Of a DNA stretch of 9,852 bases, positions 1 to 7,798 are shown in pieces (positions within the stretch are counted from its first letter, which is position 1; each line of letters starts with the position of its first letter). Both the position numbers and the translations under genes were made by a program. The DNA is from Bacteroidales bacterium (lineage in GTDB: Bacteria > Bacteroidota > Bacteroidia > Bacteroidales > Dysgonomonadaceae): NCBI GenBank assembly GCA_012728155.1, contig JAAYFR010000450.1:1-9852 (forward strand), written 5' to 3'. The notes under the pieces are model-generated. The model did not search any database and had not been told where the DNA came from. It saw only the letters and a list, made by a program, of their open reading frames with translations.

Positions 1-1224
1 CCCTATGATTACCATCAGGTGGAAGGTATAGAATGTAAGGGGTACGTCGGGTACCAAATCTTTCCCCGCCTCAAGGTAACCGTAACCGAAATGCGCATAA
101 TTCTCCCTGAGCACCGTCTCATGATTGGCCGCATCGGTATCCCGCCCCTCAGCCATCGCAATCTGATAATCGGCCAGCGCCTGGATTGCTTTTTCCCCAC
201 GGGCTTTGCGCTCTTCAAAAGAGAGGGCGGTAGTCCCATCCTGCAGGGTATAACCTCCATCCACAATATCCTTGACTCCCGGCACGAAAGCATTCATGTT
301 CCTGTAGCCGAGGAACGACAAAAGTTTGGGGATCTCCAACTTGAAAATATAGGGGTTCACCTCATCATCATAACCCTGCTTGGCCGGATTCAACATGCCG
401 ATAGCCACCAGTCCGGCTCCCTCTTTCCCCTTATAGAGTCCCTCCATGGCGGCTAACTTCATCGGCTGCTTCTGTGATACATGATAAGCCGAACCGTCAC
501 CGGTGACCACCAGCATCACAAAGGCGACCAATCCTACGATACCGCCCACTTTGGCACTCTTCACGGCGAAATCGATATGCCGCTTCTTCAGCAGATACCA
601 GGCGGAGACACCTGCCACAAAACCGGCTCCAATCGCCCAGCCGGAGAAGAGGGCGTGCAGAAATTTATTGTAGGCCACCGGAGAAAGTACCACAGCCCAG
701 AAGTCGGTCATTTCGTTCCGCACTGTCTCGGGATTGAATTCCATGCCGATCGGGAATTGCATCCAGGCATTGGCCACCAAGATCCAAAATGCGGACAAGG
801 TGGCACCTACAAATACCAGCCAGGTGGAAGCGAGGTGCACCCTCTTGCTCACCCTGTTCCAGCCGAAGAACATGATGGAGATGAAGGTAGCTTCCATAAA
901 GAAAGCCACAATTCCTTCAATGGCGAGGGGAGCTCCGAAGATATCACCCACAAACCAGCTATAGTTGGACCAGTTGGTGCCGAATTGAAACTCGAGGATG
1001 ATACCGGTCGCCACACCGATCGCAAAGTTGATACCGAAGATCTTTTGCCAGAACTTGGTGACTTGTTTCCATTTTTCATCTCCCGTCCGCACATAGATGC
1101 TCTCCATAAGGGCTATGATAAGTCCTAACCCCAACGTGAGCGGGACAAATATCCAGTGATAGCCGGCGGTAAGGGCAAATTGCGCCCTCGACCAGTTGAC
1201 TGTTGAAATAGTTAGTAGGTCCAT
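1..1224 (-). CDS. cydA: Cytochrome bd ubiquinol oxidase subunit I, 5' part (C-terminus beyond left edge)
   Basis: Subunit I of the membrane quinol oxidase that reduces O2 to water with high affinity; it carries hemes b558, b595 and d. The 408 visible residues read in one frame from ATG at 1224 and align closely with E. coli CydA with a constant offset of 4 over the first ~260 residues. His23 matches the E. coli His19 heme ligand, His190 matches His186 (b558), and Glu103/Glu111 in AIEGIVAFFMEA match Glu99/Glu107. The Q-loop opens with GDGSAY (242-247), followed by Lys256 and Glu261, which match the quinol-site Lys252 and Glu257. Met404 in FHLMVIIG matches the b558 ligand Met393. The distance from GD to this Met is slightly longer than in E. 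coli, so this is the long Q-loop type. The residue two before Met404 is His402, where E. coli has Arg391. The last segments, including the GRQPW region, lie outside. cydB is expected downstream but is not visible. There is no clear Shine-Dalgarno site, which is usual in Bacteroidota. Confidence 0.97.
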   Translation of the reverse strand, partial: MDLLTISTVNWSRAQFALTAGYHWIFVPLTLGLGLIIALMESIYVRTGDEKWKQVTKFWQKIFGINFAIGVATGIILEFQFGTNWSNYSWFVGDIFGAPLAIEGIVAFFMEATFISIMFFGWNRVSKRVHLASTWLVFVGATLSAFWILVANAWMQFPIGMEFNPETVRNEMTDFWAVVLSPVAYNKFLHALFSGWAIGAGFVAGVSAWYLLKKRHIDFAVKSAKVGGIVGLVAFVMLVVTGDGSAYHVSQKQPMKLAAMEGLYKGKEGAGLVAIGMLNPAKQGYDDEVNPYIFKLEIPKLLSFLGYRNMNAFVPGVKDIVDGGYTLQDGTTALSFEERKARGEKAIQALADYQIAMAEGRDTDAANHETVLRENYAHFGYGYLEAGKDLVPDVPLTFYTFHLMVIIG

Positions 1225-1276
1225 AGATGTCGAATATTAATCTTAATTATCTATATTACAATGCTTGATATCCATC

Positions 1277-1591
1277 TCATGCTTGTCCTATTCCACCTAA
1301 GGGGGGCAGGAAACCTTGATCGCTCTGCAGCCGGATTGATCCGTTCTGCTGTTCAAATTTATCGATATTGTCTTTCAACGCCATCCACAACCGTTTCGCA
1401 TGTTCAGGTGTAAGGATGATCCTCGATTTCACTTTTGCCTTGGGTGCGCCCGGCACAATTCGGACAAAATCAATTACAAATTCCGAAGAGGAATGCGATA
1501 TGATTGCCAGATTGGAATAGGTACCCTGCGCAATTTCGTCGCTCAATTCAATTTGTATTTCGTTGCTTTGCTTTAAATCTTCCATTGTCAA
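1277..1591 (-). CDS. DUF3467 family small protein
   Basis: A 104-residue soluble protein whose core, roughly residues 24-80 (YSNLAIISHSSSEF, then IDFVRIVPGAPKAKVKSR, then TPEHAKRLWMALKDNI), is the hallmark of DUF3467, a family of about 100 residues common in Bacteroidota. It has no signal peptide or membrane segment. The pattern of a beta-rich core followed by an amphipathic helix is visible, but its biochemical role is unknown. From memory, the family member in Bacteroides lies near rpoC; here it lies 52 bp upstream of cydA on the same strand with no terminator between, so co-transcription with cydA is likely. The start could be ATG 1591 or the in-frame ATG at 1585 (two residues shorter). 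The C-terminal tail after residue 83 (Gly/Leu/Pro-rich) looks variable and is probably disordered. Confidence 0.9.
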   Translation of the reverse strand: MTMEDLKQSNEIQIELSDEIAQGTYSNLAIISHSSSEFVIDFVRIVPGAPKAKVKSRIILTPEHAKRLWMALKDNIDKFEQQNGSIRLQSDQGFLPPLGGIGQA

Positions 1592-1613
1592 TGATGCTAA
1601 GTTTAGTGGTATT

Positions 1614-1643
1614 TAAAAATATTTTAAAAAAATATAACACAAA
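1614..1643 (-). promoter_or_regulatory. Weak candidate promoter for DUF3467-cydA
   Basis: On the minus strand, TTTG (1643-1640) is followed after 18 bp by TATTTTTA (1621-1614). This matches the Bacteroidota -33/-7 pattern TTTG / TAnnTTTG except for the last base. It sits in a very AT-rich stretch where chance matches are frequent, about 20 bp upstream of the DUF3467 start. Confidence 0.3.
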
Positions 1644-1907
1644 GAAAAATAATTTTCTCCTCTTTTCAAAAGAAATATCGGTGAATTCTCTTTCATCGCT
1701 TCAAAATCTCCATCTCCATCCCATTTTCAGGTAAAGGCGACCCCACCCAAATGAGGCCCGATTTTGGCATAGCCCGGCTTAAAGTTGTACCCCTACAAAA
1801 ATAAGGAGAAAAAAGAGATTTGCAATTCATTTCAACAGATTTATCCGGACTTCAATTTCTCTTTTCACGCTTCAATCATCATTTTTAATGACTCTTTCGA
1901 ATAAATA

Positions 1908-1939
1908 TTTCTTTCATTACAGATTATATCGTATTTTTG
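1908..1939 (+). promoter_or_regulatory. Promoter for fba, Bacteroidota type
   Basis: TATTTTTG at 1932-1939 fits the -7 consensus TAnnTTTG exactly. A TTTC at 1908-1911, 20 bp upstream, is a one-mismatch -33 box. Transcription would start around 1944-1947, giving a leader of about 40 nt. The leader ends in an A-rich stretch before the ATG, as is common for efficient translation in this phylum. Confidence 0.6.
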
Positions 1940-1984
1940 TGAAAGGAATTCAGATTTTTCAATCTATAATAAACAATTAAAAGA

Positions 1985-2977
1985 ATGGTAAGTTATAAAG
2001 AACTGGGTCTTGTAAACTCAAGAGAATTGTTTAAGAAAGCAGTCGACGGCGGTTACGCTATTCCTGCATTCAACTTCAACAACATGGAACAGCTACAAGC
2101 CATCATTTCGGCTTGTGTGGAGACAAAGTCACCTGTAATCCTGCAGGTATCGAGTGGCGCCCGCAAGTACGCCAATCAAACCCTATTGCGTTATATGGCG
2201 CAAGGAGCCGTGCAATATGCAAAAGAACTGGGCTACGAGATTCCTATCGTACTTCATCTCGATCATGGCGACAGCTTTGAGCTTTGCAAGGATTGTATCG
2301 AAAGTGGCTTCTCATCTGTAATGATCGACGGCTCACATCTTCCCTACGAAGAGAATATCGCCTTGACGAAACGGGTTGTTGAGTATGCCCACCAACACGA
2401 CGTGACGGTAGAAGGAGAACTCGGCGTATTGGCAGGGATCGAAGATGATGTAGAGGCCGAACACCACACCTATACCGAACCCGATGAAGTGGTAGATTTT
2501 GTGACTCGTACCGGTGTTGATTCACTGGCCATCTCGATTGGCACTTCACACGGAGCTTTCAAATTCACACCCGAACAATGCACCCGCAACGAAGAGGGCG
2601 TATTAGTTCCTCCCCCACTACGTTTCGATATCCTTGAAGAGATCGAAAAACGGATCCCCGGATTCCCGATTGTACTTCATGGTTCATCCTCTGTGCCACA
2701 GCAATATGTGAAGACCATCAATCAATATGGAGGAAAGCTGAGCGACTCGATCGGCATTCCCGAAGAGCAACTGCGTAAAGCTGCCAAGTCTGCAGTATGT
2801 AAGATCAATATCGACTCCGACGGACGTCTGGCCATGACTGCCGCCGTTCGTGAAGTATTCGCCAACAAACCGGCTGAATTCGACCCGCGTAAATACCTCG
2901 GTCCAGCCCGTGAGGAGTTGAAAAAACTCTATATGCACAAAACAGAAAGTGTATTGGGAAGTGCCGGAAAAGGATAA
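1985..2977 (+). CDS. fba: Class II (zinc) fructose-1,6-bisphosphate aldolase
   Basis: Cytosolic enzyme that reversibly splits fructose 1,6-bisphosphate into dihydroxyacetone phosphate and glyceraldehyde 3-phosphate in glycolysis and gluconeogenesis. The 330 residues cover the whole TIM-barrel. HLDHGD at 91-96 supplies the catalytic Asp93 and the metal ligand His94. VEGELG (142-147) is the conserved acidic strand. GTSHG (186-190) gives metal ligand His189, and LHGSS (231-235) gives His232. NIDSDGR (275-281) is the phosphate-binding motif. The length and the HLDHG form indicate the class IIB type rather than the E. coli FbaA type. A related activity such as tagatose-bisphosphate aldolase cannot be excluded from motifs alone, but the single-gene setting without sugar-specific neighbours favours the glycolytic enzyme. 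It has its own promoter and terminator, so it is probably monocistronic. Confidence 0.96.
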   Translation: MVSYKELGLVNSRELFKKAVDGGYAIPAFNFNNMEQLQAIISACVETKSPVILQVSSGARKYANQTLLRYMAQGAVQYAKELGYEIPIVLHLDHGDSFELCKDCIESGFSSVMIDGSHLPYEENIALTKRVVEYAHQHDVTVEGELGVLAGIEDDVEAEHHTYTEPDEVVDFVTRTGVDSLAISIGTSHGAFKFTPEQCTRNEEGVLVPPPLRFDILEEIEKRIPGFPIVLHGSSSVPQQYVKTINQYGGKLSDSIGIPEEQLRKAAKSAVCKINIDSDGRLAMTAAVREVFANKPAEFDPRKYLGPAREELKKLYMHKTESVLGSAGKG

Positions 2978-2979
2978 CC

Positions 2980-2996
2980 CTATGGAGACACCATAG
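2980..2996 (+). other. Small hairpin just after fba
   Basis: CTATGG (2980-2985) and CCATAG (2991-2996) form a perfect 6-bp stem with a 5-nt loop, two bases after the fba stop codon and directly followed by TTTA. It lies 4 bp before the main terminator stem. It may protect the 3' end or add to termination. Confidence 0.5.
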
Positions 2997-3000
2997 TTTA

Positions 3001-3037
3001 AAAAGAGGGTAAATCGGACTGATTCTACCCTCTTTTT
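3001..3037. terminator. Intrinsic terminator, probably bidirectional, between fba and malQ
   Basis: AAAAGAGGGTA (3001-3011) pairs perfectly with TACCCTCTTTT (3026-3036), an 11-bp stem that can be extended by AATC/GATT across one unpaired base. T-runs follow the stem on both strands. It lies 23 bp after the fba stop and about 70 bp beyond the malQ stop, so it can end transcripts from both convergent genes. Confidence 0.88.
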
Positions 3038-3079
3038 CTATGTTATGACTACCCACTCTCTCCACCTGCCACTCTACTC

Positions 3080-3112
3080 TCCGGTGATTACACTCCCCTA
3101 TCCGGTGATTAC
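3080..3112. repeat. 12-bp direct repeat TCCGGTGATTAC, two copies
   Basis: TCCGGTGATTAC occurs at 3080-3091 and again at 3101-3112, with a 21-bp period. The second copy covers the malQ stop codon (TAA on the minus strand, 3111-3109), so the first copy looks like a local duplication of the gene's 3' end. Confidence 0.85.
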
Positions 3113-5778
3113 CGCAGCGATAATTGCGCCAATTTTTTATTGAACTCCCCCTCCTTGATCAGATCCTCCAAGGAGATATGCATCCTGTAGCGCCAATAGT
3201 GTTCGGGATTTGCAGGTATATTGATCCTCTCAGCGGCAATATCCGTGCTACGTATTGTTTCATCGATCGACAGCCAGTCCTGCAGGGGCAGAATCACCCA
3301 CATAGCCGAAGAGCGGAGATGGCGCTCAATAATCTGCCGGCAGATAGCAGCATCACACTCGGCAGGTGCAGCACCTGCACGATGCAACTGCTCATTGTAA
3401 TAGCGTTGCGTCAGTTGGCGGTTCTCCCCCCACCACAAACGCAGGGGCGACATATCATGAGTGGAGGTGGTACAGACGGAGAGGTAAGGCAACCTGTTCA
3501 AATCGGTGAAAGTGACCGATTGATCTTTGGGCATCCGCTCGATCTCCAAACTCAATATCTTCAGCTCCTGCATCACCGAGGGTACAGAGTCGGGAAACAT
3601 ACCCAAGTCCTCTCCACATACCATCATCTTTGTGGCTGAGATAAGCAGTGGCAATTTTTTCATCGCCTCTTCACGCCAGAGGGAAGTATGGCGATGATAG
3701 AAAAAAACATCGTAGAGACGGTTGAACGCCTCTTTCACATCTGGGTCGAGACAACGAAATGAGTGGGTATATTGTGCCCCAATGCGTGGATGGAAATGAT
3801 GAATATCTTGCGGATCACGTACGAATAATACTTCTGTACATAATAGCATAAGCCCTTCGCAGATCGCCCTACTCTTATCATCCTCCTTATTTTCAAAGAG
3901 TTCTTTTATTTTTCTTTGGGTATTGCAGTGTGGCCTCAACTGAAACCGCTCCCATCCGGTCGGCTCCAGAAATTCACACTTCACCTCATCGGTATAATCG
4001 GCAAAAATATCCTGCAGAAACCCTTCACTGATAAATGGCTGTGCCATCCTCTCCTCATCAAAAGGGACTCCTGCCCGATTGATCTCCTCCACCCGAAAAG
4101 GGAGTGCCGGTCTAAAATACCCAAGCAATCCCTCTACAGCGTCCCACGGTATTTCCCAGATACGGAAAAAACCCAGAATATGATCGATCCGATAAGCGTC
4201 GAAATAATCCGCCATTTTGCGGAAACGACTAATCCACCAGGCATAGCCATCCGCTGCCATCCGTTGCCAGTCATAGGTAGGAAATTCCCAATTCTGGCCA
4301 GAAATCGAGAAGTTGTCGGGTGGTGCACCACTTTGGGTATCCAACCGATAGAGGTCGGGGGCTACCCACGCATCTACGCTATTTCGGTTGATACCGATCG
4401 GAATATCACCTTTCAGTGCTACCCCCTTCTCGTTGGCATATTTCTTTACTCCTGAGAATTGTTGGTGAAGGAGATATTGCAAAAAGGCCCAAAATTGAGT
4501 CGCCTCTCTTGCTTCGGCATCAGAATCGATGCTCCTCCTTAGCAGTGCTTCATTGTAATGGGCATAATCTCCCCATCTGCTGAAATCGGCACTTCCATAT
4601 TTATCACGCAAATAACAATAGCAGACATAGGGAAAAAGCCAGTATCTATTTTTTTCGCGGAAGGAATGGTACTCTTCCGATGCAAGCAGCTTCTCCCCCT
4701 CCTGGAGATAGAGTTCGCGTCCATAGCGGATCTTTAACGACCATACTCTTTCATAATCGAGTTGCGGATGGCGATTCAATTCTTTGGCCTCTGCAAGGAG
4801 GGCTTGCTGTTTTCTCCTGTTTTTTAGCGGATAATCTGCATATCCCAAATAGATGGGATGGAGGGCATAGGCCGATATCGCACTGTAGGGATAAGAATCG
4901 CGCCAAGTTTTGGTAGAGGTGGTATCATTTACCGGCAGCAGCTGAATCAATTGCTGCCCGCACAGCGCTACCCAGTCGACCATCTTACGGAGATCGGCAA
5001 AATCGCCAATTCCAAAGCTCTCTTCCGTTCTCAGCGAAAAGAGCGGAATGGCCGTTCCTGTCCCCCGGTAAGTAAAATTGCGGTATTGAAAGGGCAGTGC
5101 CATCTCCACAAGCACCTTGTCACCCCGGTGGACTCTTTCAACGTTCAAAACACGGTTTTCACCCTCTTCCCAGTGGATCACATCACCACTATATTTATCT
5201 ACAATTACAAACTTGTATGCACTCTTTGCAGGTAGTTTTCTTGCATCGAGTACAATTTGCCACTCACCTTCGTCGATATAGGAGAGCGGTCTGGCCAGAG
5301 TAAGATCCCATCCACCCAACTCCTCACATGCACCGCTGAGCAGTAGAATCTGATCGTTGGCCACGAAGGGGCAGATAAGGTGCAACACAACAGCCTGAGG
5401 AGAATATTTTGTAGGCGGTGGGACCGCTTCATGGCGGAAAACTGCATCGGTAAAGAGGGTGGAATAGAGGTAAGAGTGGTGTGGCTCATCCCTCCAGAAA
5501 TCATTGATGATAAACTCTCGTTCTCCTTTTGTGATATGGATTTTCCGGTTGTTTTCCCACTCGCGGCGGATGGTATTCCCTTCTTTTCTGATGAAGTAGT
5601 AATAGGTGATGTCTGCGGCGTGTGCAATGTTTACCGATGCCGACCAATTGTCGCCATCGGCGATAAAGGGAATCGCCCGCTCTTCATCGAGACTTCCCAA
5701 TTCGGGAGCGCTTCCGCAGAGGAAGAGTTCTTCTCCCCAAACAGTATGGTAGTTGATTGAAAATATGACGGTTGCCAT
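3109..5778 (-). CDS. malQ: 4-alpha-glucanotransferase, CBM20-CBM20-GH77 (MalQ / DPE2-like)
   Basis: Cytosolic disproportionating enzyme (amylomaltase) that transfers alpha-1,4-glucan chains between maltodextrins and releases glucose. There are 889 residues from ATG 5778. A GTG at 5796 would add six residues, but ATG followed by ATVIFSINYHTVWGEEL is the natural start of the first CBM20 domain. Domains in order: CBM20 at about 1-95, a second CBM20 at about 125-220, and GH77 from about 238 (YRGTGTAIPLFSLRTEESFG) to the end. The catalytic triad is visible: nucleophile Asp532 in AYRIDH, acid/base Glu723 in CGEDLG, and Asp775 in TSTHDM. The starch-binding pair on a GH77 core is the layout of plant DPE2 and of Bacteroidota MalQ, unlike the roughly 690-residue E. 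coli enzyme. It has no signal peptide. It lies 75 bp downstream of the transporter gene on the same strand, with no good promoter or terminator in the gap, so the two are probably co-transcribed. Confidence 0.95.
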   Translation of the reverse strand: MATVIFSINYHTVWGEELFLCGSAPELGSLDEERAIPFIADGDNWSASVNIAHAADITYYYFIRKEGNTIRREWENNRKIHITKGEREFIINDFWRDEPHHSYLYSTLFTDAVFRHEAVPPPTKYSPQAVVLHLICPFVANDQILLLSGACEELGGWDLTLARPLSYIDEGEWQIVLDARKLPAKSAYKFVIVDKYSGDVIHWEEGENRVLNVERVHRGDKVLVEMALPFQYRNFTYRGTGTAIPLFSLRTEESFGIGDFADLRKMVDWVALCGQQLIQLLPVNDTTSTKTWRDSYPYSAISAYALHPIYLGYADYPLKNRRKQQALLAEAKELNRHPQLDYERVWSLKIRYGRELYLQEGEKLLASEEYHSFREKNRYWLFPYVCYCYLRDKYGSADFSRWGDYAHYNEALLRRSIDSDAEAREATQFWAFLQYLLHQQFSGVKKYANEKGVALKGDIPIGINRNSVDAWVAPDLYRLDTQSGAPPDNFSISGQNWEFPTYDWQRMAADGYAWWISRFRKMADYFDAYRIDHILGFFRIWEIPWDAVEGLLGYFRPALPFRVEEINRAGVPFDEERMAQPFISEGFLQDIFADYTDEVKCEFLEPTGWERFQLRPHCNTQRKIKELFENKEDDKSRAICEGLMLLCTEVLFVRDPQDIHHFHPRIGAQYTHSFRCLDPDVKEAFNRLYDVFFYHRHTSLWREEAMKKLPLLISATKMMVCGEDLGMFPDSVPSVMQELKILSLEIERMPKDQSVTFTDLNRLPYLSVCTTSTHDMSPLRLWWGENRQLTQRYYNEQLHRAGAAPAECDAAICRQIIERHLRSSAMWVILPLQDWLSIDETIRSTDIAAERINIPANPEHYWRYRMHISLEDLIKEGEFNKKLAQLSLR

Positions 5779-5853
5779 AAGAGAATATCTATGCACTCAT
5801 TTAACTTCATTTTTTATCCCGATTCCCATTATTCACCGGCAGGATGGCAAGAA

Positions 5854-7530
5854 TCAGAGGAAGAGAAGAATCAGCAACTGGGCTGTAATCACCTTGAGGA
5901 ACATGGTAAGCGGATAGACAGTGGCATAGCTTACTGAAGGCATATCATTCCCTGCCATTGCATTTGCATAGGACAATGCGGGAGGGTCCGTCATACTTCC
6001 GGCAAGCAACCCCATCAAGGTGAAATAGTTCAGCTTACACATCTTCCTGCCAACAGTTCCGATTATGAGCAAGGGAACCACAGTGATGATCACCCCATAG
6101 CCAATCCATTTATATCCACCGTTGACTACCGTCTCCACAAAATTTTCACCGGCGGCAAGTCCCACACAGGCAAGGAAAAGGGCAATACCTATTTCTCTCA
6201 GCATCAGGTTGGCGCTCATGGTGGTATAGGTGACAAGCTTGTACTTGGGACCGAATTTACTGATCAGGATAGCCACAATAAGCGGTCCGCCGGCCAGTCC
6301 CAACTTCACCGGTTGGGGAATCCCTGGAATCATGAAGGGAATACTTCCCACCAGAACACCCAATGCAATACCTATGAAAATTGTGATTAGATTCGGTTCC
6401 CTCAGGCGTTTCAATGAGTTCCCAAGGAATCTCTCCACATTGGCAATGGCCTCTTCGGAGCCCACCACGGTCACCCGGTCGCCTAATTGCAGTTGCAGCC
6501 GGGAGTCGGCAATCAGGTCAACCCCCGCACGGTTCACCCGGGTAATGTTGATACCGAACATATTCCTCAATTTCAAGCTGCCCAAAGAGCGTCCGTTGAT
6601 CTCCGATTTGGTGATCGATATCCTTCTTGAGACCAGTTGAGAGTCCAGTTTATTCCATTCACTCCTGTCCATATCGATACGTTGTCCGATAAGCGCTTCA
6701 ATCACTTCGATATTTTTCAAGTTGGAAACCACCAATATTTTGTCGTTTTCCTCGAGAACTGTCTTTGTTTGAGGAACATCCAGCAGGCCTGTTTTTGCGT
6801 TTAACACTCTTGATATGACAAACTCCTTATCGATTAGCCGCTTTAAATCATGGATATTTTTTCCGAAGATAGAGGGATTGATCACCTGTAGAGAATACAT
6901 ATGCGCTTCCGTCATCTTGGAGGCATCACTTTTGTCCAAGGCGATGCTCTCTTTGGCAAAATCAATCTTGAAGAGATATCTGAAGAGGAGGATAGTCATA
7001 ATAATCCCTACCACCCCCAACGGATAGGCCACCGCATAGGCCGTAGCGATGGTGGGATCGGTACTCCCCATCACATCGGTATAGGTTTGCTGTGCGGCCC
7101 CCAATCCCGGCGTATTGGTAACTGCTCCCGACAATATACCCACCATTGTGGCGATGGGCAATCCGGTGATTAAATGGATGATATAGGTGACAAGCACCCC
7201 CAGCAGCACCACGCCGGATGCCAATATATTGAGGGTGATTCCTCCCTGTTTAAACGATGCAAAGAAACTGGGTCCCACCTGCATCCCGATGGAGTAAATA
7301 AACAGGATCAATCCAAACTCCTTCAGGAAATGGAGTACCTCCTCATTGATCTGCAAGCCAATATGTCCAAGAAATATCCCGAAAAAGAGTATCCATGTCG
7401 TTCCGAGCGAAATACCGAAAATCTTTATCTTTCCCAACAACAACCCAATCGAGATCACCAGTGCCATCACAAGTATCGAATGTGCAATACCCGTTCCGGT
7501 AATTAATTCTATCAACCACTCCATCTTCAC
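5854..7530 (-). CDS. AspT/YidE/YbjL family transporter with two RCK_C (TrkA-C) domains
   Basis: Inner-membrane secondary transporter of 558 residues, the usual length for E. coli YidE/YbjL and the aspartate:alanine exchanger AspT. The N-terminal half has about five or six membrane segments (roughly 16-34, 41-60, 71-90, 97-121, 125-146, 163-187). Two cytosolic RCK_C domains follow at about 208-290 and 296-370. The second membrane half covers roughly 379-558. The two halves carry matching signature motifs: AVTNTPGLGAA (136-146) with AYAVAYPLG, and SMTDPPALSYA (512-522) with SYATVYPLT. This is the inverted-repeat architecture of the AAEx family. The substrate cannot be told from sequence: only AspT itself has a well-established function, and the RCK_C pair suggests control by a small ligand. 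No aspartate decarboxylase gene is adjacent. ATG 7530 is taken as the start; ATG 7524 is an alternative. Its strong promoter probably also serves malQ. Confidence 0.92.
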   Translation of the reverse strand: MKMEWLIELITGTGIAHSILVMALVISIGLLLGKIKIFGISLGTTWILFFGIFLGHIGLQINEEVLHFLKEFGLILFIYSIGMQVGPSFFASFKQGGITLNILASGVVLLGVLVTYIIHLITGLPIATMVGILSGAVTNTPGLGAAQQTYTDVMGSTDPTIATAYAVAYPLGVVGIIMTILLFRYLFKIDFAKESIALDKSDASKMTEAHMYSLQVINPSIFGKNIHDLKRLIDKEFVISRVLNAKTGLLDVPQTKTVLEENDKILVVSNLKNIEVIEALIGQRIDMDRSEWNKLDSQLVSRRISITKSEINGRSLGSLKLRNMFGINITRVNRAGVDLIADSRLQLQLGDRVTVVGSEEAIANVERFLGNSLKRLREPNLITIFIGIALGVLVGSIPFMIPGIPQPVKLGLAGGPLIVAILISKFGPKYKLVTYTTMSANLMLREIGIALFLACVGLAAGENFVETVVNGGYKWIGYGVIITVVPLLIIGTVGRKMCKLNYFTLMGLLAGSMTDPPALSYANAMAGNDMPSVSYATVYPLTMFLKVITAQLLILLFL

Positions 7531-7577
7531 TATAATAACCTAAAAAACATTCTATTCATCGATCTTAAAAATCAATG

Positions 7578-7608
7578 CAAAAGTAGTGCTTATTTCATTG
7601 ATAACAAA
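7578..7608 (-). promoter_or_regulatory. Promoter for transporter-malQ, Bacteroidota type
   Basis: On the minus strand, TTTG (7608-7605), a 19-bp spacer and TACTTTTG (7585-7578) match both boxes of the Bacteroidota housekeeping promoter with standard spacing. The predicted start is around 7571-7574, leaving a leader of about 40 nt before ATG 7530. This is the best promoter match in the window. Confidence 0.75.
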
Positions 7609-7798
7609 ATGTAACCGCCACCCGGGTCTACACCTCCCGATTGGATTCACAGTTGAAATTTTCCTCTCTCTTCTGCATGATGATGATACAAAAGAAAGAA
7701 CAAAGCCAATTTAGTGGATGGCGTCACCAAAAAATGTAAAAATCATTTTGTTTTAGAGAGTCATTTGTTTATTTGTGTTACAAATGGGGTTGATTCTG

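Larger units (their letters stand above)
1592..1984. other. Divergent intergenic region, DUF3467 / fba
   Basis: This is 393 bp without a convincing gene, and it must hold the promoters of both flanking genes. The ends are AT-rich. A stretch of about 60 bp near 1735-1795 is clearly more GC-rich than its surroundings and contains two tiny ORFs: 17 codons from ATG 1751 (+) and 25 codons from ATG 1770 (-). Neither is recognisable as a family. A small hairpin (AGATT, loop TTTC, AATCT; 1952-1965) lies in the likely fba leader. No tRNA, riboswitch or mobile-element end was recognised. Confidence 0.6.

Noticed and set aside
19..456. Plus-strand open frame of about 145 codons
   Set aside because: It overlaps the cydA coding region on the other strand. 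No domain was recognised; it is a shadow of cydA codon use.
481..1128. Plus-strand open frame of about 215 codons
   Set aside because: It is antisense to cydA. Its translation is His/Gly-rich with no family resemblance, while the minus strand encodes a textbook CydA.
1504..1734. Plus-strand frame of 76 codons crossing the DUF3467 start
   Set aside because: It is antisense to DUF3467 and runs into AT-rich non-coding DNA. The product has no recognisable features.
3916..4455. Plus-strand frames inside malQ
   Set aside because: They are shadows of the strongly supported GH77 gene on the minus strand, with no family match.
5779..5796. GTG at 5796 as an upstream start for malQ
   Set aside because: It adds only six residues before the ATG at 5778, where the first CBM20 strand begins. 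ATG is preferred.
7174..7506. Plus-strand frame inside the transporter gene
   Set aside because: It is antisense to membrane segments with a clear AspT/YidE pattern, and no independent support was seen.
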